From the NCBI GenBank assembly GCA_033344895.1, contig JAWPMN010000001.1, positions 3,356,001 through 3,420,000 of the forward strand: a stretch of 64,000 nucleotides of DNA, read 5' to 3'. The notes under the pieces are model-generated. The model worked only from the letters and a program-made list of their open reading frames with translations. It ran no database searches and had not been told where the DNA came from. Positions within the stretch are counted from its first letter, which is position 1. Each line of letters begins with the position of its first letter. This document shows, in pieces, positions 32,801 through 40,215 of this stretch. The DNA is from Alphaproteobacteria bacterium. GTDB taxonomy: Bacteria > Pseudomonadota > Alphaproteobacteria > UBA8366 > Aestuariispiraceae. The translations under genes were made by a program, and so were the position numbers.

Positions 32801-34032
32801 GCGGCGGCGACTTTGACTTCTGGGATGGCACGCCGGGACTAGCGCTGACCGCGTTCCGGGCGCGTGATGCCTTCGAACTGCGGGATGTCCTGGCCCAGCA
32901 GCGCGCCCGGATCGGTATCATCGCCAATGGTTATGTGAAGCCGATTTCCGACTTCCTGTCGGGCCTGGACATTCGCTTGTCGGAGCGTGAGGCGGGGCTG
33001 TTGGGCAAATGGCGCCGCATCATCGAGGAACTGCAGAAATACGAGTTGCAGCAGGCCGACAACACCGTCGCGGAACTGGAACGCTTCATCACCGGGCCTA
33101 TGCTCGACGTCCGGTTTGCGACCTGCGCGGAAACGCTCGATGCAGCTGCCACCGAACGGCGGTCGGCGGACTTCTTCCTGGACCGCATCACGCGGCTGAG
33201 CCGTGGCATTCGCAGCCGCTGCCTGGATCTGGCCGGGGTCGAGGCACAGACCGCCTATTCCGCGATTGCCGATGCGTTCGAGGATTACCTTGCAGGACGC
33301 TATCCCTTCACGCTGACGCCCTATGAGGCGGATATGCGAGAAGCATCACCACGGGACCTTCGTGCCTTCTTCGCCCGTTACGACCGCGAGGTGGAGGCGG
33401 CGCGACTGGCACTGGAGCAGGCCGACGATCTGGGATTCAGTCGTGACCGGGCCCTGGAATTCGTGACGCGAATGGACCGAATTCGCGACCTGTTCGGCCC
33501 GTGGCTGGCCTCGAGCGGCGGGGAGGACACGCCCGTCTTCAACCTGGATGTCAGCTTCCGCGTCAATCGCGGCCGGGAAGTCGGGGGCGATCAGGTTATC
33601 GATTGGCAGTTGTCGTCGGGGCCGGACACGGTGACGCTGCGAGGAGAGAAGAAGCCCCTGCGATGGAGTCTGGGCGAAGCGATCTCTCTGCGACTGCGCT
33701 GGGCGGAGAATTCGACCCGAATTCCAGCCATCGCGGTGGATCAGCCGCATATCCGGGTCGACGGCCGTCGTGTCGAGATCGTATATGACAATCTCTGGTC
33801 GCTGATGGATCTGATCCGTCGGCACCGGTCGGGATCGGATGATTTCGCCGAGTTTGTTGATTCCAGACCGCATACCCTGCGGGTCGAGATTCCGACAAGG
33901 CCGGTTGACGGTGGCTCGATCGAGCCGGCGAGGCTGTTCCTCAGGGTGGAGCTTTCGACCTTGCTTGAAGGGCAGCCGGTGCCGCTAGTGATGACGCCGT
34001 TTCCCTACGAAGCCCCGCGCCTGGAGCCCTGA
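29866..34032 (+). CDS. tssM: T6SS membrane-complex protein TssM (IcmF)
   Basis: With 1388 residues this is a long TssM. The N-terminus has a membrane helix (about 20-41), then a cytoplasmic NTPase-like domain with an intact Walker A GPEQSGKSS (111-119) and the RGVVLDTAGT switch region. A second membrane helix lies near 425-440. The remaining 950 residues are periplasmic, ending with the beta-rich domain that contacts TssJ (near VTLRGEKKPLRWSLGEA). It spans the periplasm and forms the channel with TssL and the lipoprotein. Family members are often 1100-1300 residues, so there is extra periplasmic helical sequence. Confidence 0.96.
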   Translation: MSMWDAIRDILFRITPYLPGIVGFLVFLALALTVFLIIVMRRMRKKDPTAEDGDEVRGVDDDPDYEPFSAEPDDLPLLPMRKSFQHALKILRRHVSGRDWRYAIPWYLLVGPEQSGKSSLIAHTGMDLPVGHPAEDYEDLRPACKWWFFDRGVVLDTAGTLIRQKDGRGSNTTAWKRFLGFLDRYRPRRPVDGVILTIPIEDFLDEQGALRPPEDIAQRGDAIYKKLWQAQSRLGLSFPVYVVVTKLDRLPGFQTLVGELPDHSLADMLGWASPYSFETEFREQWVDEAIETVGTGLQATQMEIFATVGEASVAEDIYRLPAAFNGLREPLRNYLRQIFKPSVYHDSFTLRGIWFTGDSGVEFSDMERPVPVLSGVYGGPRARQAYPVFLRDLFETKIFPERNMARPVKRALTARNKMATGAQAGALGVLVFGGLALWYLHADMHHDVQTVTPFIDTVAQDIREVRANQRAGDHDTAAAGFSRERALVLLEGMASLDTGSFHSFIIPSSWLADVDDRVVRVTTDAFNLFILQAMGNALNERGVSIAAGRIPPREEGAFAGDSALERVAASLSDAERGRAAPRLLDPVERGPEFARLRDYMLAVRDFESAVERYNGLTETRSLEDVRRLVDYLFNVRLPESFLENSDFYSDALSGSNYRPVPLTAYSREIGGRFESYMNAAIEELYAGNPLRVALSELAVMMDDLSTRRSAGLDALRALRRKIADVRQMLEDPKYSWMDDPSFDPAVAYASISDRIGGSLLLGPQTVVGFNAAHENGLAKLRAALPDIRSISVGPLLDRDGDRTVLRLAPQVTEFYAVVEALFQQPFMREGRYQPLPSPPVSGSAVEWDARVLSEGLDLVESYESFVREELDRVPRGLQPLIRTAGGELLERAVNDRVASAMVRARGRAASSVQSEDALRRAVSAFSEAGMVLTEILGAYDELGLEDSYLDLLDLSVATAFAMVEEADSLFSAGALYVPRGGDFDFWDGTPGLALTAFRARDAFELRDVLAQQRARIGIIANGYVKPISDFLSGLDIRLSEREAGLLGKWRRIIEELQKYELQQADNTVAELERFITGPMLDVRFATCAETLDAAATERRSADFFLDRITRLSRGIRSRCLDLAGVEAQTAYSAIADAFEDYLAGRYPFTLTPYEADMREASPRDLRAFFARYDREVEAARLALEQADDLGFSRDRALEFVTRMDRIRDLFGPWLASSGGEDTPVFNLDVSFRVNRGREVGGDQVIDWQLSSGPDTVTLRGEKKPLRWSLGEAISLRLRWAENSTRIPAIAVDQPHIRVDGRRVEIVYDNLWSLMDLIRRHRSGSDDFAEFVDSRPHTLRVEIPTRPVDGGSIEPARLFLRVELSTLLEGQPVPLVMTPFPYEAPRLEP

Positions 34033-34035
34033 GGA

Positions 34036-35220
34036 ATGAGTGACGCCGCCGAAGAGACCGAAGGGGACGCCCCTGCCGAACCGCCGCCGGAGGTGGTGGA
34101 CGACGGGCCGCCCGAAGCGCTGCTGACGCCGCTGCCGGGGGACGCGCCTTGCGGCGAGAACCTGCGGTACGAAGGAACCTTCGACGCCATCCGGGAACAC
34201 CGCCGCGACGAGGATCCGAACCTGCCGCAAGGGGTATGGGAAACCGAGGTGAAGCGCGCGGACTGGCCGGCCGTCGAGCGCCTGTGCCAGGATGCCTTGT
34301 CGAAAAAGAGCAAGGATCTTCATCTCGCGCTCTGGCTCACCGAGGCCTGGACGCATCAGCAGGGCCTGCGCGGATTTCGACGGGGAATCGATCTTACCTG
34401 TTCCCTGATTGAGGATTTCTGGGCCGACATCCATCCGAAGATCGACGAGGACGGAGACCTGGATTACCGGCTGGGGCCGCTGCGCTGGGCGTCTGAGCAG
34501 TTTCCTGTGATGCTGCGCCTGGTGAAGATCACGGCACCGACCGGCGCCGATGCGCAGCCAATGAGCCTCAAGAACTGGGAGGACGTGCTTCGGATCGAGA
34601 ATCTGAAACAGCGCGACCCTAACGCTGCCGCCAAGGAGCAGAAGCGCTATTTCAACCGCACCCAGTTCGAGACCTCGGTCGAACTGACGCCGGTGGACTA
34701 CTACATCCACATGGTCGGCGTGGCGGAAGCCTGTCTGGGAGAACTGGAGCGTCTGGACCTTTTGCTGGAGGAGCATTGCCCCAAGGAATCGCCCTCCCTC
34801 GCGAGAATTCGAACGGTTCTGCAGGACATTGAAGGCCGGTCACGGGGCTGGATGGAACAGAAGGGCGGCACATTGCCGGGCGATGCCGAGGACGCGGCGG
34901 ACGTCGCCGAAACGGGCGAGACCGACGGAGAGGAGACAACTGCCATGGCGAGCGATGTGAAAACGCCGCCGGCCACCGGTCCCGCGGGGCCGATACAGAG
35001 CCGGGCAGAGGCCTATCAGCGCCTGAGCGAGGCGGCGGACTACCTTATCCGGACCGAGCCGCACAGCCCCGTCCCCTACCTGGTTAAACGGGCCGTGACC
35101 TGGGGAAACATGAGCTTCGGCGAGTTGCTGATCGAGCTGGTCGAAGGCGGCGGCGATCACCAACGGGTCCTGCGTCTGCTGGGCCTCGATGCCGTCGGAA
35201 AGAAGAACAAGGAGGGCTGA
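34036..35220 (+). CDS. tssA: T6SS cap protein TssA
   Basis: The 394-residue protein has the ImpA_N domain (about 35-190), with GEDLRYE-like GENLRYEGTF near 42, DWPAVERLCQDALSKKSKDL and WLTEAWTHQQGL. A variable acidic middle follows. The C-terminal domain (about 320-390) has YLIRTEPHSPVPYLVKRAV and the typical WGNMSFGELLIELV. TssA primes and caps the growing sheath. A GAGG is only one base from the ATG; translation is probably coupled to tssM, whose stop is 3 bp upstream. It ends the T6SS locus and abuts the convergent hutG-like gene with no spacer. Confidence 0.93.
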   Translation: MSDAAEETEGDAPAEPPPEVVDDGPPEALLTPLPGDAPCGENLRYEGTFDAIREHRRDEDPNLPQGVWETEVKRADWPAVERLCQDALSKKSKDLHLALWLTEAWTHQQGLRGFRRGIDLTCSLIEDFWADIHPKIDEDGDLDYRLGPLRWASEQFPVMLRLVKITAPTGADAQPMSLKNWEDVLRIENLKQRDPNAAAKEQKRYFNRTQFETSVELTPVDYYIHMVGVAEACLGELERLDLLLEEHCPKESPSLARIRTVLQDIEGRSRGWMEQKGGTLPGDAEDAADVAETGETDGEETTAMASDVKTPPATGPAGPIQSRAEAYQRLSEAADYLIRTEPHSPVPYLVKRAVTWGNMSFGELLIELVEGGGDHQRVLRLLGLDAVGKKNKEG

Positions 35221-36018
35221 TCAGGCCGGCCGCCAGTCGATGCAGGTCTGCAGGAAACCCTGCAGGTGGGGGCGGACCTTGTTCGCCAGATCGATGCGAT
35301 ACGGCCAGGGTGGGCCCTCGCTCATATAGGTTGCCTGGCTGAGTTCAAGCTGGATCGCGTGGACACCGTTCTCCGGATCGCCGTAGTTCCGGGTGATGAA
35401 GCCACCCTTGAACCGGCCGTTCAGAACGGTGGTGTAGTCCGGCGCTGCGGCCTCCGCCTTCGCCAGAACGGCATTGGCCAGGGTTTCGTCACAGCTCTGA
35501 CCGCCATTTGTGCCCAGGTTGAAATCCGGCAGCTTGCCGTCAAACAGGCGCGGCACTTCGGAGGCTATCGAATGCGCGTCCCATAGGACCGCGTGCCCGT
35601 GCATCTCGCGAAGGCGGTCGAGTTCTTCCCGCAGGGCCGTGTGATAGGGCTGCCAGTACCCGGTCACACGGGCCATGACTTCCGAGACATCCGGATCGAT
35701 GTCGTCGCGATAAATCGGTTCGCCGTTGAACGTGTCGACCGGGGTCAGTCCGGTTGTCGTCTGTCCGGGATATAGGCTCTCGTCGTTTTGCGGGCGATTG
35801 AGGTCCACGACATAGCGCGAGTAATGCGCGATCAGGATCGACGCGCCGAGGCTGGCGGCAAAGTCATACAGGGTGTGGACATGCCAGTCGGTGTCCGGCA
35901 CGGGCTTCGCGGCGTCCGAAAGCCGCTCGGCAATATCCGGGGGAACGGCCGTTCCGGCGTGCGGAACGCTGACGAGAAGCGGCGTCTTGCCGCGATGCAA
36001 AGTGTAGATGTCCGACAT
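35221..36018 (-). CDS. hutG: N-formylglutamate deformylase (HutG-like)
   Basis: A 265-residue amidohydrolase that releases formate and L-glutamate from N-formylglutamate, the last step of one histidine-degradation route. Characteristic segments are LVSVPHAGTAVPPDI, DTDWHVHTLYDF, the NRPQNDESLYPGQTTTGL stretch and WDAHSIASEVPRLFDGKLPDFNLGTN written across the active site. The ATG at 36018 (MSDIYTLHRG) is preferred over an extension of 11 residues. No other hut genes are nearby, so its pathway membership depends on unlinked genes. Its stop directly abuts that of tssA. Confidence 0.85.
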   Translation of the reverse strand: MSDIYTLHRGKTPLLVSVPHAGTAVPPDIAERLSDAAKPVPDTDWHVHTLYDFAASLGASILIAHYSRYVVDLNRPQNDESLYPGQTTTGLTPVDTFNGEPIYRDDIDPDVSEVMARVTGYWQPYHTALREELDRLREMHGHAVLWDAHSIASEVPRLFDGKLPDFNLGTNGGQSCDETLANAVLAKAEAAAPDYTTVLNGRFKGGFITRNYGDPENGVHAIQLELSQATYMSEGPPWPYRIDLANKVRPHLQGFLQTCIDWRPA

Positions 36019-36075
36019 GGGCCGCAGATTAGTCCGTCCGGTCTTGCACACAAGCGGGAAGTGGCCTCGATGGTG

Positions 36076-37002
36076 CTATTCCGCGACCGACAGCCGGGCA
36101 ATCACGGGACGGTGGTCCGATCCGATATTGGGGCCGACCTTGTAAGATCGGACGGCCACGCGCGGGCCGACCAGAATGTGATCCAGCCTCAGGCCCAGGC
36201 CCGGCAGGGCGGAAAGCCATGTGTTCACCCAGCCGATACCCGGCGCCGCGTCTTTGAGGCCGGTATTGTCCAGCAGACGTGCGTAATGCGGGGACCAGGG
36301 CGTGGTGTTCAGATCACCCAGCAGGACGTCCGGCAGGATGTCGGGCGATTCCGCCATGATTTCGGCGAACTGCCGGGATTGGGCATTAAACGGGGAAAGG
36401 CCGTCCGGATGCGGGGCATGTACCGCGATGATCGTTGCGCAGGCATGCGGGCAGGCCTCAAGGCTGGCCCAGGGAAAGTTTTGATCCGGCAGCGTGTCGC
36501 GGACTTCCGGTGCGGGCTGCCGACCGCGCACGCCGATCAGGATGGAGAACAGCCGGTTCGGATCGCCTGCCCAGGCGAAGTGGTGATCGCGCAGCCGGGT
36601 CCGTAGTCGTGTTTCGACCGGCTTCGTGACCTCCGTCAGCACGACGATGTCCGGATCGGTTTCATCCAGCAGCGTGCCGAAGGACAGGGGATCGACCTTG
36701 TCGCCATGAAGGTTGGCGGCCAGAACGGTGATGTCAGAAGGCTGTGCGTGGCCCTCCGCGACCGGCGCAGACCGCGCCAGATGCTGCCCCATGGGCCAGG
36801 CATTCAGAACACAGACCGCCAGGGCGGCGGCCTGAATTCTGCGATTGCTGCGCCAGGTGGCCAGAACCGCCACCAGGACCGCCAGCCCCAGAATCTGGAT
36901 GCGCCAATGAGACAGCAGTTCCAACGTATCGGAGAACGGACCGCCGAAACTCAAGAAGGTCAGGATCGCGATTGCCAGAACCGCGAGACGCGCGGACGCC
37001 AC
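36076..37002 (-). CDS. Membrane-anchored endonuclease/exonuclease/phosphatase (EEP) family protein
   Basis: The first 75 residues contain three hydrophobic helices. The remainder is an EEP metal-dependent hydrolase domain with LAANLHGD, the catalytic Glu in VLTEVTK, LLGDLNTTPWS and the terminal GSDHRPV. Such proteins cleave phosphodiester or phospholipid bonds at the membrane; the substrate is not predictable. The start is GTG at 37002 without a good ribosome site, ten bases after the dienelactone hydrolase stop, suggesting coupled translation with that gene. Confidence 0.85.
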   Translation of the reverse strand: MASARLAVLAIAILTFLSFGGPFSDTLELLSHWRIQILGLAVLVAVLATWRSNRRIQAAALAVCVLNAWPMGQHLARSAPVAEGHAQPSDITVLAANLHGDKVDPLSFGTLLDETDPDIVVLTEVTKPVETRLRTRLRDHHFAWAGDPNRLFSILIGVRGRQPAPEVRDTLPDQNFPWASLEACPHACATIIAVHAPHPDGLSPFNAQSRQFAEIMAESPDILPDVLLGDLNTTPWSPHYARLLDNTGLKDAAPGIGWVNTWLSALPGLGLRLDHILVGPRVAVRSYKVGPNIGSDHRPVIARLSVAE

Positions 37003-37012
37003 CGGGAGGTAC

Positions 37013-37675
37013 TCAGGCCAGTGTCCGTTCCAGGAAGGCTATGCTGCGGTCCCAGCTCAGCTCCGCGGCGGACCTGTCATAGACCTCTCGGGTATCGTTG
37101 AAGAATCCGTGTTCGCCTTCGTAGTCGTAGATCTCCACCGGGGTTTCGACCGCCGCCATGTCGTTCTTGAGGGCCGCAACGGCGGCAGGCGTACACCAGT
37201 CGTCCTGGGTTGCGAAATGCCCCATGAACGGAACCCGCATTGCCGCGGGATCGGCCACTTCCTTGGGCGGGATGCCGTAATAGCAGACCGCGGAGTCGCA
37301 TTCTGGAAGTTTGACCCCAGCAATGATGGTCAGCGCGCCGCCCATGCAGAAGCCGAGGACCGCCGCCTTGCCGCCATCGGATTTCAGATACTGCAGCGCG
37401 CCGCGAATGTCCTGATTGGCCGCACCGGGGAAATCCAGGCCGGACATCATGTGGTTCGCCTCGTCGGGATCCTTCGTCACACGGCCTTCGAACAGGTCCG
37501 GCGCCAATGTCGTGAAGCCGGCCTTCGCAAACCGGTCGGCGACGCCCTTGATCTGGTCATTGAGACCCCACCATTCCTGGATCAGGACGATGGACCCTTT
37601 CGGCGATTCCGCCTTCGCCAGATATCCCTTGGCGCGGCTCCCGTCCGGGCACGGATAGTCGATCATGTCACCCAT
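37013..37675 (-). CDS. Dienelactone hydrolase family protein
   Basis: A 220-residue alpha/beta hydrolase with the family's cysteine nucleophile (Cys110 in GFCMGG), Glu36 in QEWWGL that holds the Cys, an Asp in ATQDDWC and His in YEGEHGFFND. Classical members open dienelactones in chlorocatechol breakdown; many others act on unknown esters or lactones. The ATG at 37675 has GGAG eight bases upstream, better than a start 12 codons earlier. It is likely the first gene of a two-gene unit with the EEP gene. Confidence 0.9.
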   Translation of the reverse strand: MGDMIDYPCPDGSRAKGYLAKAESPKGSIVLIQEWWGLNDQIKGVADRFAKAGFTTLAPDLFEGRVTKDPDEANHMMSGLDFPGAANQDIRGALQYLKSDGGKAAVLGFCMGGALTIIAGVKLPECDSAVCYYGIPPKEVADPAAMRVPFMGHFATQDDWCTPAAVAALKNDMAAVETPVEIYDYEGEHGFFNDTREVYDRSAAELSWDRSIAFLERTLA

Positions 37676-37742
37676 TGCATTTTCTCCCAGTTTCAAGGGT
37701 TCGCCTCCCAAGATAGAAGCCGTCCGCCGATCTGTGTAGGGG

Positions 37743-38210
37743 TCAGTCGAGATAGTCCAGGGGCAGGGCGGTCGTCGTCTTGATCTCCTCCATGGCGAAA
37801 CTGGAGGAGACGTCCGACAGGTCGATCTTGGAAATCAACCGCTTGTAGAAGGCATCATAGGCCGGAATGTCCGGGACGACGACTTTCATCAGATAATCGA
37901 CATCGCCGCTCATCCGATGAAACTCGACGACCTCCGGCATGTCCCGAACGGCGCCGGCAAACTTGTCCAGCCAGTCGGCGGCATGGGATCGCGTCTTTAC
38001 CGCCACAAAAACCGTCGTCGCGACCCCAAGCCGTTCGCGATCCAGAAGGGCGACCCGCTTCTTGATATAGCCGGCGCTTTCCAGATGCCGGACCCGGCGC
38101 CAGCACGGCGTTGTCGAAAGGCCGACACGGTCCGCGAGGTCGGCGGTCGACAGGGATGCATCCTGCTGCAGTTCCTGGAGGATGCGCCGATCAATCGAGT
38201 CGAGAGCCAT
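37743..38210 (-). CDS. Lrp/AsnC family transcriptional regulator
   Basis: The 155-residue protein has an N-terminal helix-turn-helix (LDSIDRRILQELQQDASLST, then ADLADRVGLSTTPCWRRVRHLE) and a C-terminal RAM ligand-binding domain ending near AMEEIKTTTALPL. Such regulators respond to amino acids and often control adjacent or their own genes. The ATG at 38210 matches the usual start; the longer frame adds nine residues. It diverges from the DUF6356 gene across a 130-bp AT-rich spacer that may contain its autoregulatory site. Confidence 0.92.
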   Translation of the reverse strand: MALDSIDRRILQELQQDASLSTADLADRVGLSTTPCWRRVRHLESAGYIKKRVALLDRERLGVATTVFVAVKTRSHAADWLDKFAGAVRDMPEVVEFHRMSGDVDYLMKVVVPDIPAYDAFYKRLISKIDLSDVSSSFAMEEIKTTTALPLDYLD

Positions 38211-38340
38211 AGAATGAAACGCTCGAAAAATTAACAAGATTAGAAAAAAATATCACGAAATGGGAAAAATGTCAGCATGTTTGAAATCCATTTTCCCGAA
38301 ACCTGAGGCATGATTACAGGGTCGAAGCAAGGGGATGAAT

Positions 38341-38589
38341 ATGTTGCACAGTGCCTTTACCAAACACCCGGCCTCTGTCGGGGAAACCTACACCGAGCAT
38401 ATGGGAACGGCTTTCAGCTTTGCCGGCCCGTTGCTGCTGGCTGGACTGTGCTGCGTCGTTCATGCGTTTCTGCCCTTCGCCTTCGAAAAGACCGGCAGCC
38501 GGATGATCACGCGTCTTCATGACCGGATGGTCGCCAACCGGGTCAAGCCGCACAACATGGACAAGGTGGTGGCGCAGCCCGCCGAATGA
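38341..38589 (+). CDS. DUF6356 family small membrane protein
   Basis: The 82-residue protein has HPASVGETYTEHMGTAFSFA, a single hydrophobic stretch (GPLLLAGLCCVVHAFLPF), then FEKTGSRMITRLHDRMVANR. This is the conserved pattern of DUF6356 proteins of Alphaproteobacteria. Its function is unknown; it is probably an inner-membrane protein. The second ATG (38341) is chosen because AAGGGG lies six bases before it. The convergent ribF gene begins its stop four bases later. Confidence 0.8.
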   Translation: MLHSAFTKHPASVGETYTEHMGTAFSFAGPLLLAGLCCVVHAFLPFAFEKTGSRMITRLHDRMVANRVKPHNMDKVVAQPAE

Positions 38590-38593
38590 TCGA

Positions 38594-39544
38594 TCAGGCC
38601 CCGGCGGCGCGTGTGTCGAGGATGACCCGCGCGCTGTGGCAGTCTTTGGCAATCTGAGTTTTCAGCGCATCCAGCCCGTCGAATTTCCGTTCGCCGCGAA
38701 TGAATTCGATCAGGGCGACGCGCATATGCGTCCCGTATAGGTCGCGGTCGAAGTCGAACAGGTGGACTTCGAACTTCTCCGTCAAGCCGTCCACGGTCGG
38801 CCGCTTGCCCAGATTGGCGACGCCGTCGCACCAAACGGTCTGGCCCACCCGTCCGGTTTCAACGCCCACCCGCACGGCGTAAACGCCATAGGCTGGCCGG
38901 ATATAATCGCCCAGATCCAGGTTTGCCGTCGGGAAGCCGATGGTCCGGCCGATCTGGTCGCCATGCAATACCTCGCCTTCGATCTCGAAGGGCCGGCCCA
39001 GCAGGGCGGCGGCCTGACCGGGTTGACCACCGGCCAGATAATCCCGAATCCGGGTCGAGGAATATATTTCTCCAGTCGCGGAAGCTGAGGGTTCGATCAC
39101 CAGGGTCTCGAACCGACCGTCCGCCTTCAGTGTCTCGATATCGCCGGTGCGCCCGCGGCCGAACTTGAAATCGTAGCCCACGACCAGGACGCCGACGCCG
39201 ATCCCGTCGACCAGGACCGACTGAATGAATGCCTCCGCCTCCAGTGCCGCCAGCGATCCGTCAAAGTTCAGGCAGATCAGGGAATCCACGCCCAGCGCCT
39301 GCAACTGATGGGCCTTGTTGGTGAAGGGGGTGAGGCGGAAGGGTGGGTCGTCCTTCCGGAAATAGGCGCGCGGATGGGGTTCGAACGTCATGACCGCCAG
39401 ATCGACTCCGCGTTCCTCCGCGATCTCTCCGGCCTGGCCGATTACCGATTGATGGCCGCGATGCACCCCGTCGAAATTGCCCAAAGCAACGACCGCGCCC
39501 CGGCGTTCTGCCGGAAAGTCGGCGGTTTCCCTGAAAATCTGCAT
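38594..39544 (-). CDS. ribF: Bifunctional riboflavin kinase/FAD synthetase
   Basis: The 316-residue protein makes FMN from riboflavin and then FAD. The N-terminal adenylyltransferase domain has VALGNFDGVHRGHQSVI and the TRIRDYLAGG motif. The C-terminal flavokinase domain has GRPFEIEGEVLHGDQIGRTIGFPTANL (read as two segments), YGVYAV and the terminal HLFDFDRDLYG. Length and domain order are normal. The start ATG at 39544 is preceded by a short spacer from the MaoC gene on the same strand. Confidence 0.96.
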   Translation of the reverse strand: MQIFRETADFPAERRGAVVALGNFDGVHRGHQSVIGQAGEIAEERGVDLAVMTFEPHPRAYFRKDDPPFRLTPFTNKAHQLQALGVDSLICLNFDGSLAALEAEAFIQSVLVDGIGVGVLVVGYDFKFGRGRTGDIETLKADGRFETLVIEPSASATGEIYSSTRIRDYLAGGQPGQAAALLGRPFEIEGEVLHGDQIGRTIGFPTANLDLGDYIRPAYGVYAVRVGVETGRVGQTVWCDGVANLGKRPTVDGLTEKFEVHLFDFDRDLYGTHMRVALIEFIRGERKFDGLDALKTQIAKDCHSARVILDTRAAGA

Positions 39545-39616
39545 GAAAGCGTGCCGCTCCGGCTGGTATGACTGGCTGTTGGCAGGTTAGCCGTTTCCGC
39601 CTGCACTGAAAACGCC

Positions 39617-40093
39617 TCAGGCGGAGGCCGCCTTGGTCGCTTCTTCCTCCGATCGGCTGCGCACCATCATCTTGGCCTCGCCATCGCATACCAGCTTGTC
39701 GCCGACGGACGCCGTGGTCTTGCAGATGATACGTTTCTTCTCCGGGATGATGTCCAGAATGACCGCCTTGGCCGTGACCGTGTCACCGGCGCGAACAGGG
39801 GCCAGGAATTTCAGATCCTGACTGAGGTAGATACAGCCCGGCCCGGGCATTTTCATACCCAGAACCGTTGAGATCAGACTGGCCGTCAGCATGCCGTGGG
39901 CAATCCGGCCCTTGAACATCGTGTCGGCAGCGAAATCCTCGTTCACATGGACTGGATTCATGTCCCCCGTCACCCCGGAGAACAATACGATATCCGCTTC
40001 CGTGATGGTCTTGGCAAAGACCGCCGTCATGCCGACCGACAGGTCCTCGATGAAAAAACCGTTCAGGTCGGTATGCAGTCGCGGACTGTCCAT
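39617..40093 (-). CDS. MaoC-type (R)-specific enoyl-CoA hydratase (PhaJ-like)
   Basis: The 158-residue hot-dog fold protein has the hydratase active site in SGVTGDMNPVHVN (Asp44 and His49) followed by GRIAHGMLTASLIS. These enzymes hydrate trans-2-enoyl-CoA to (R)-3-hydroxyacyl-CoA, which can feed PHA synthesis or fatty-acid metabolism. The window's phasin gene makes a PHA link plausible, though the two are 39 kb apart. It sits upstream of ribF with a 72-bp spacer. A hairpin 31 bp before its start could end the preceding amidase transcript. Confidence 0.88.
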   Translation of the reverse strand: MDSPRLHTDLNGFFIEDLSVGMTAVFAKTITEADIVLFSGVTGDMNPVHVNEDFAADTMFKGRIAHGMLTASLISTVLGMKMPGPGCIYLSQDLKFLAPVRAGDTVTAKAVILDIIPEKKRIICKTTASVGDKLVCDGEAKMMVRSRSEEEATKAASA

Positions 40094-40123
40094 GGGAAAG
40101 GCTCCTCGGCGTTATACTGGCAT

Positions 40124-40148
40124 GCGGGCCCGAAATCTGCGGGCCCGC
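40124..40148 (-). terminator. Possible hairpin terminator after the amidase gene
   Basis: A 9-bp perfect inverted repeat (GCGGGCCCG / CGGGCCCGC) with a 7-nt loop lies 68 bp past the amidase stop and 31 bp before the MaoC start codon. There is no clear T-tract on the minus strand, so it may be a rho-independent-like pause or a leader structure instead. Confidence 0.4.
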
Positions 40149-40215
40149 GGCTGATGCTGCGCTGCAACGCTAGCGACTACGCCGCGAGGCGGCAAGTCCG
40201 GAACGGGGCGCGGGT

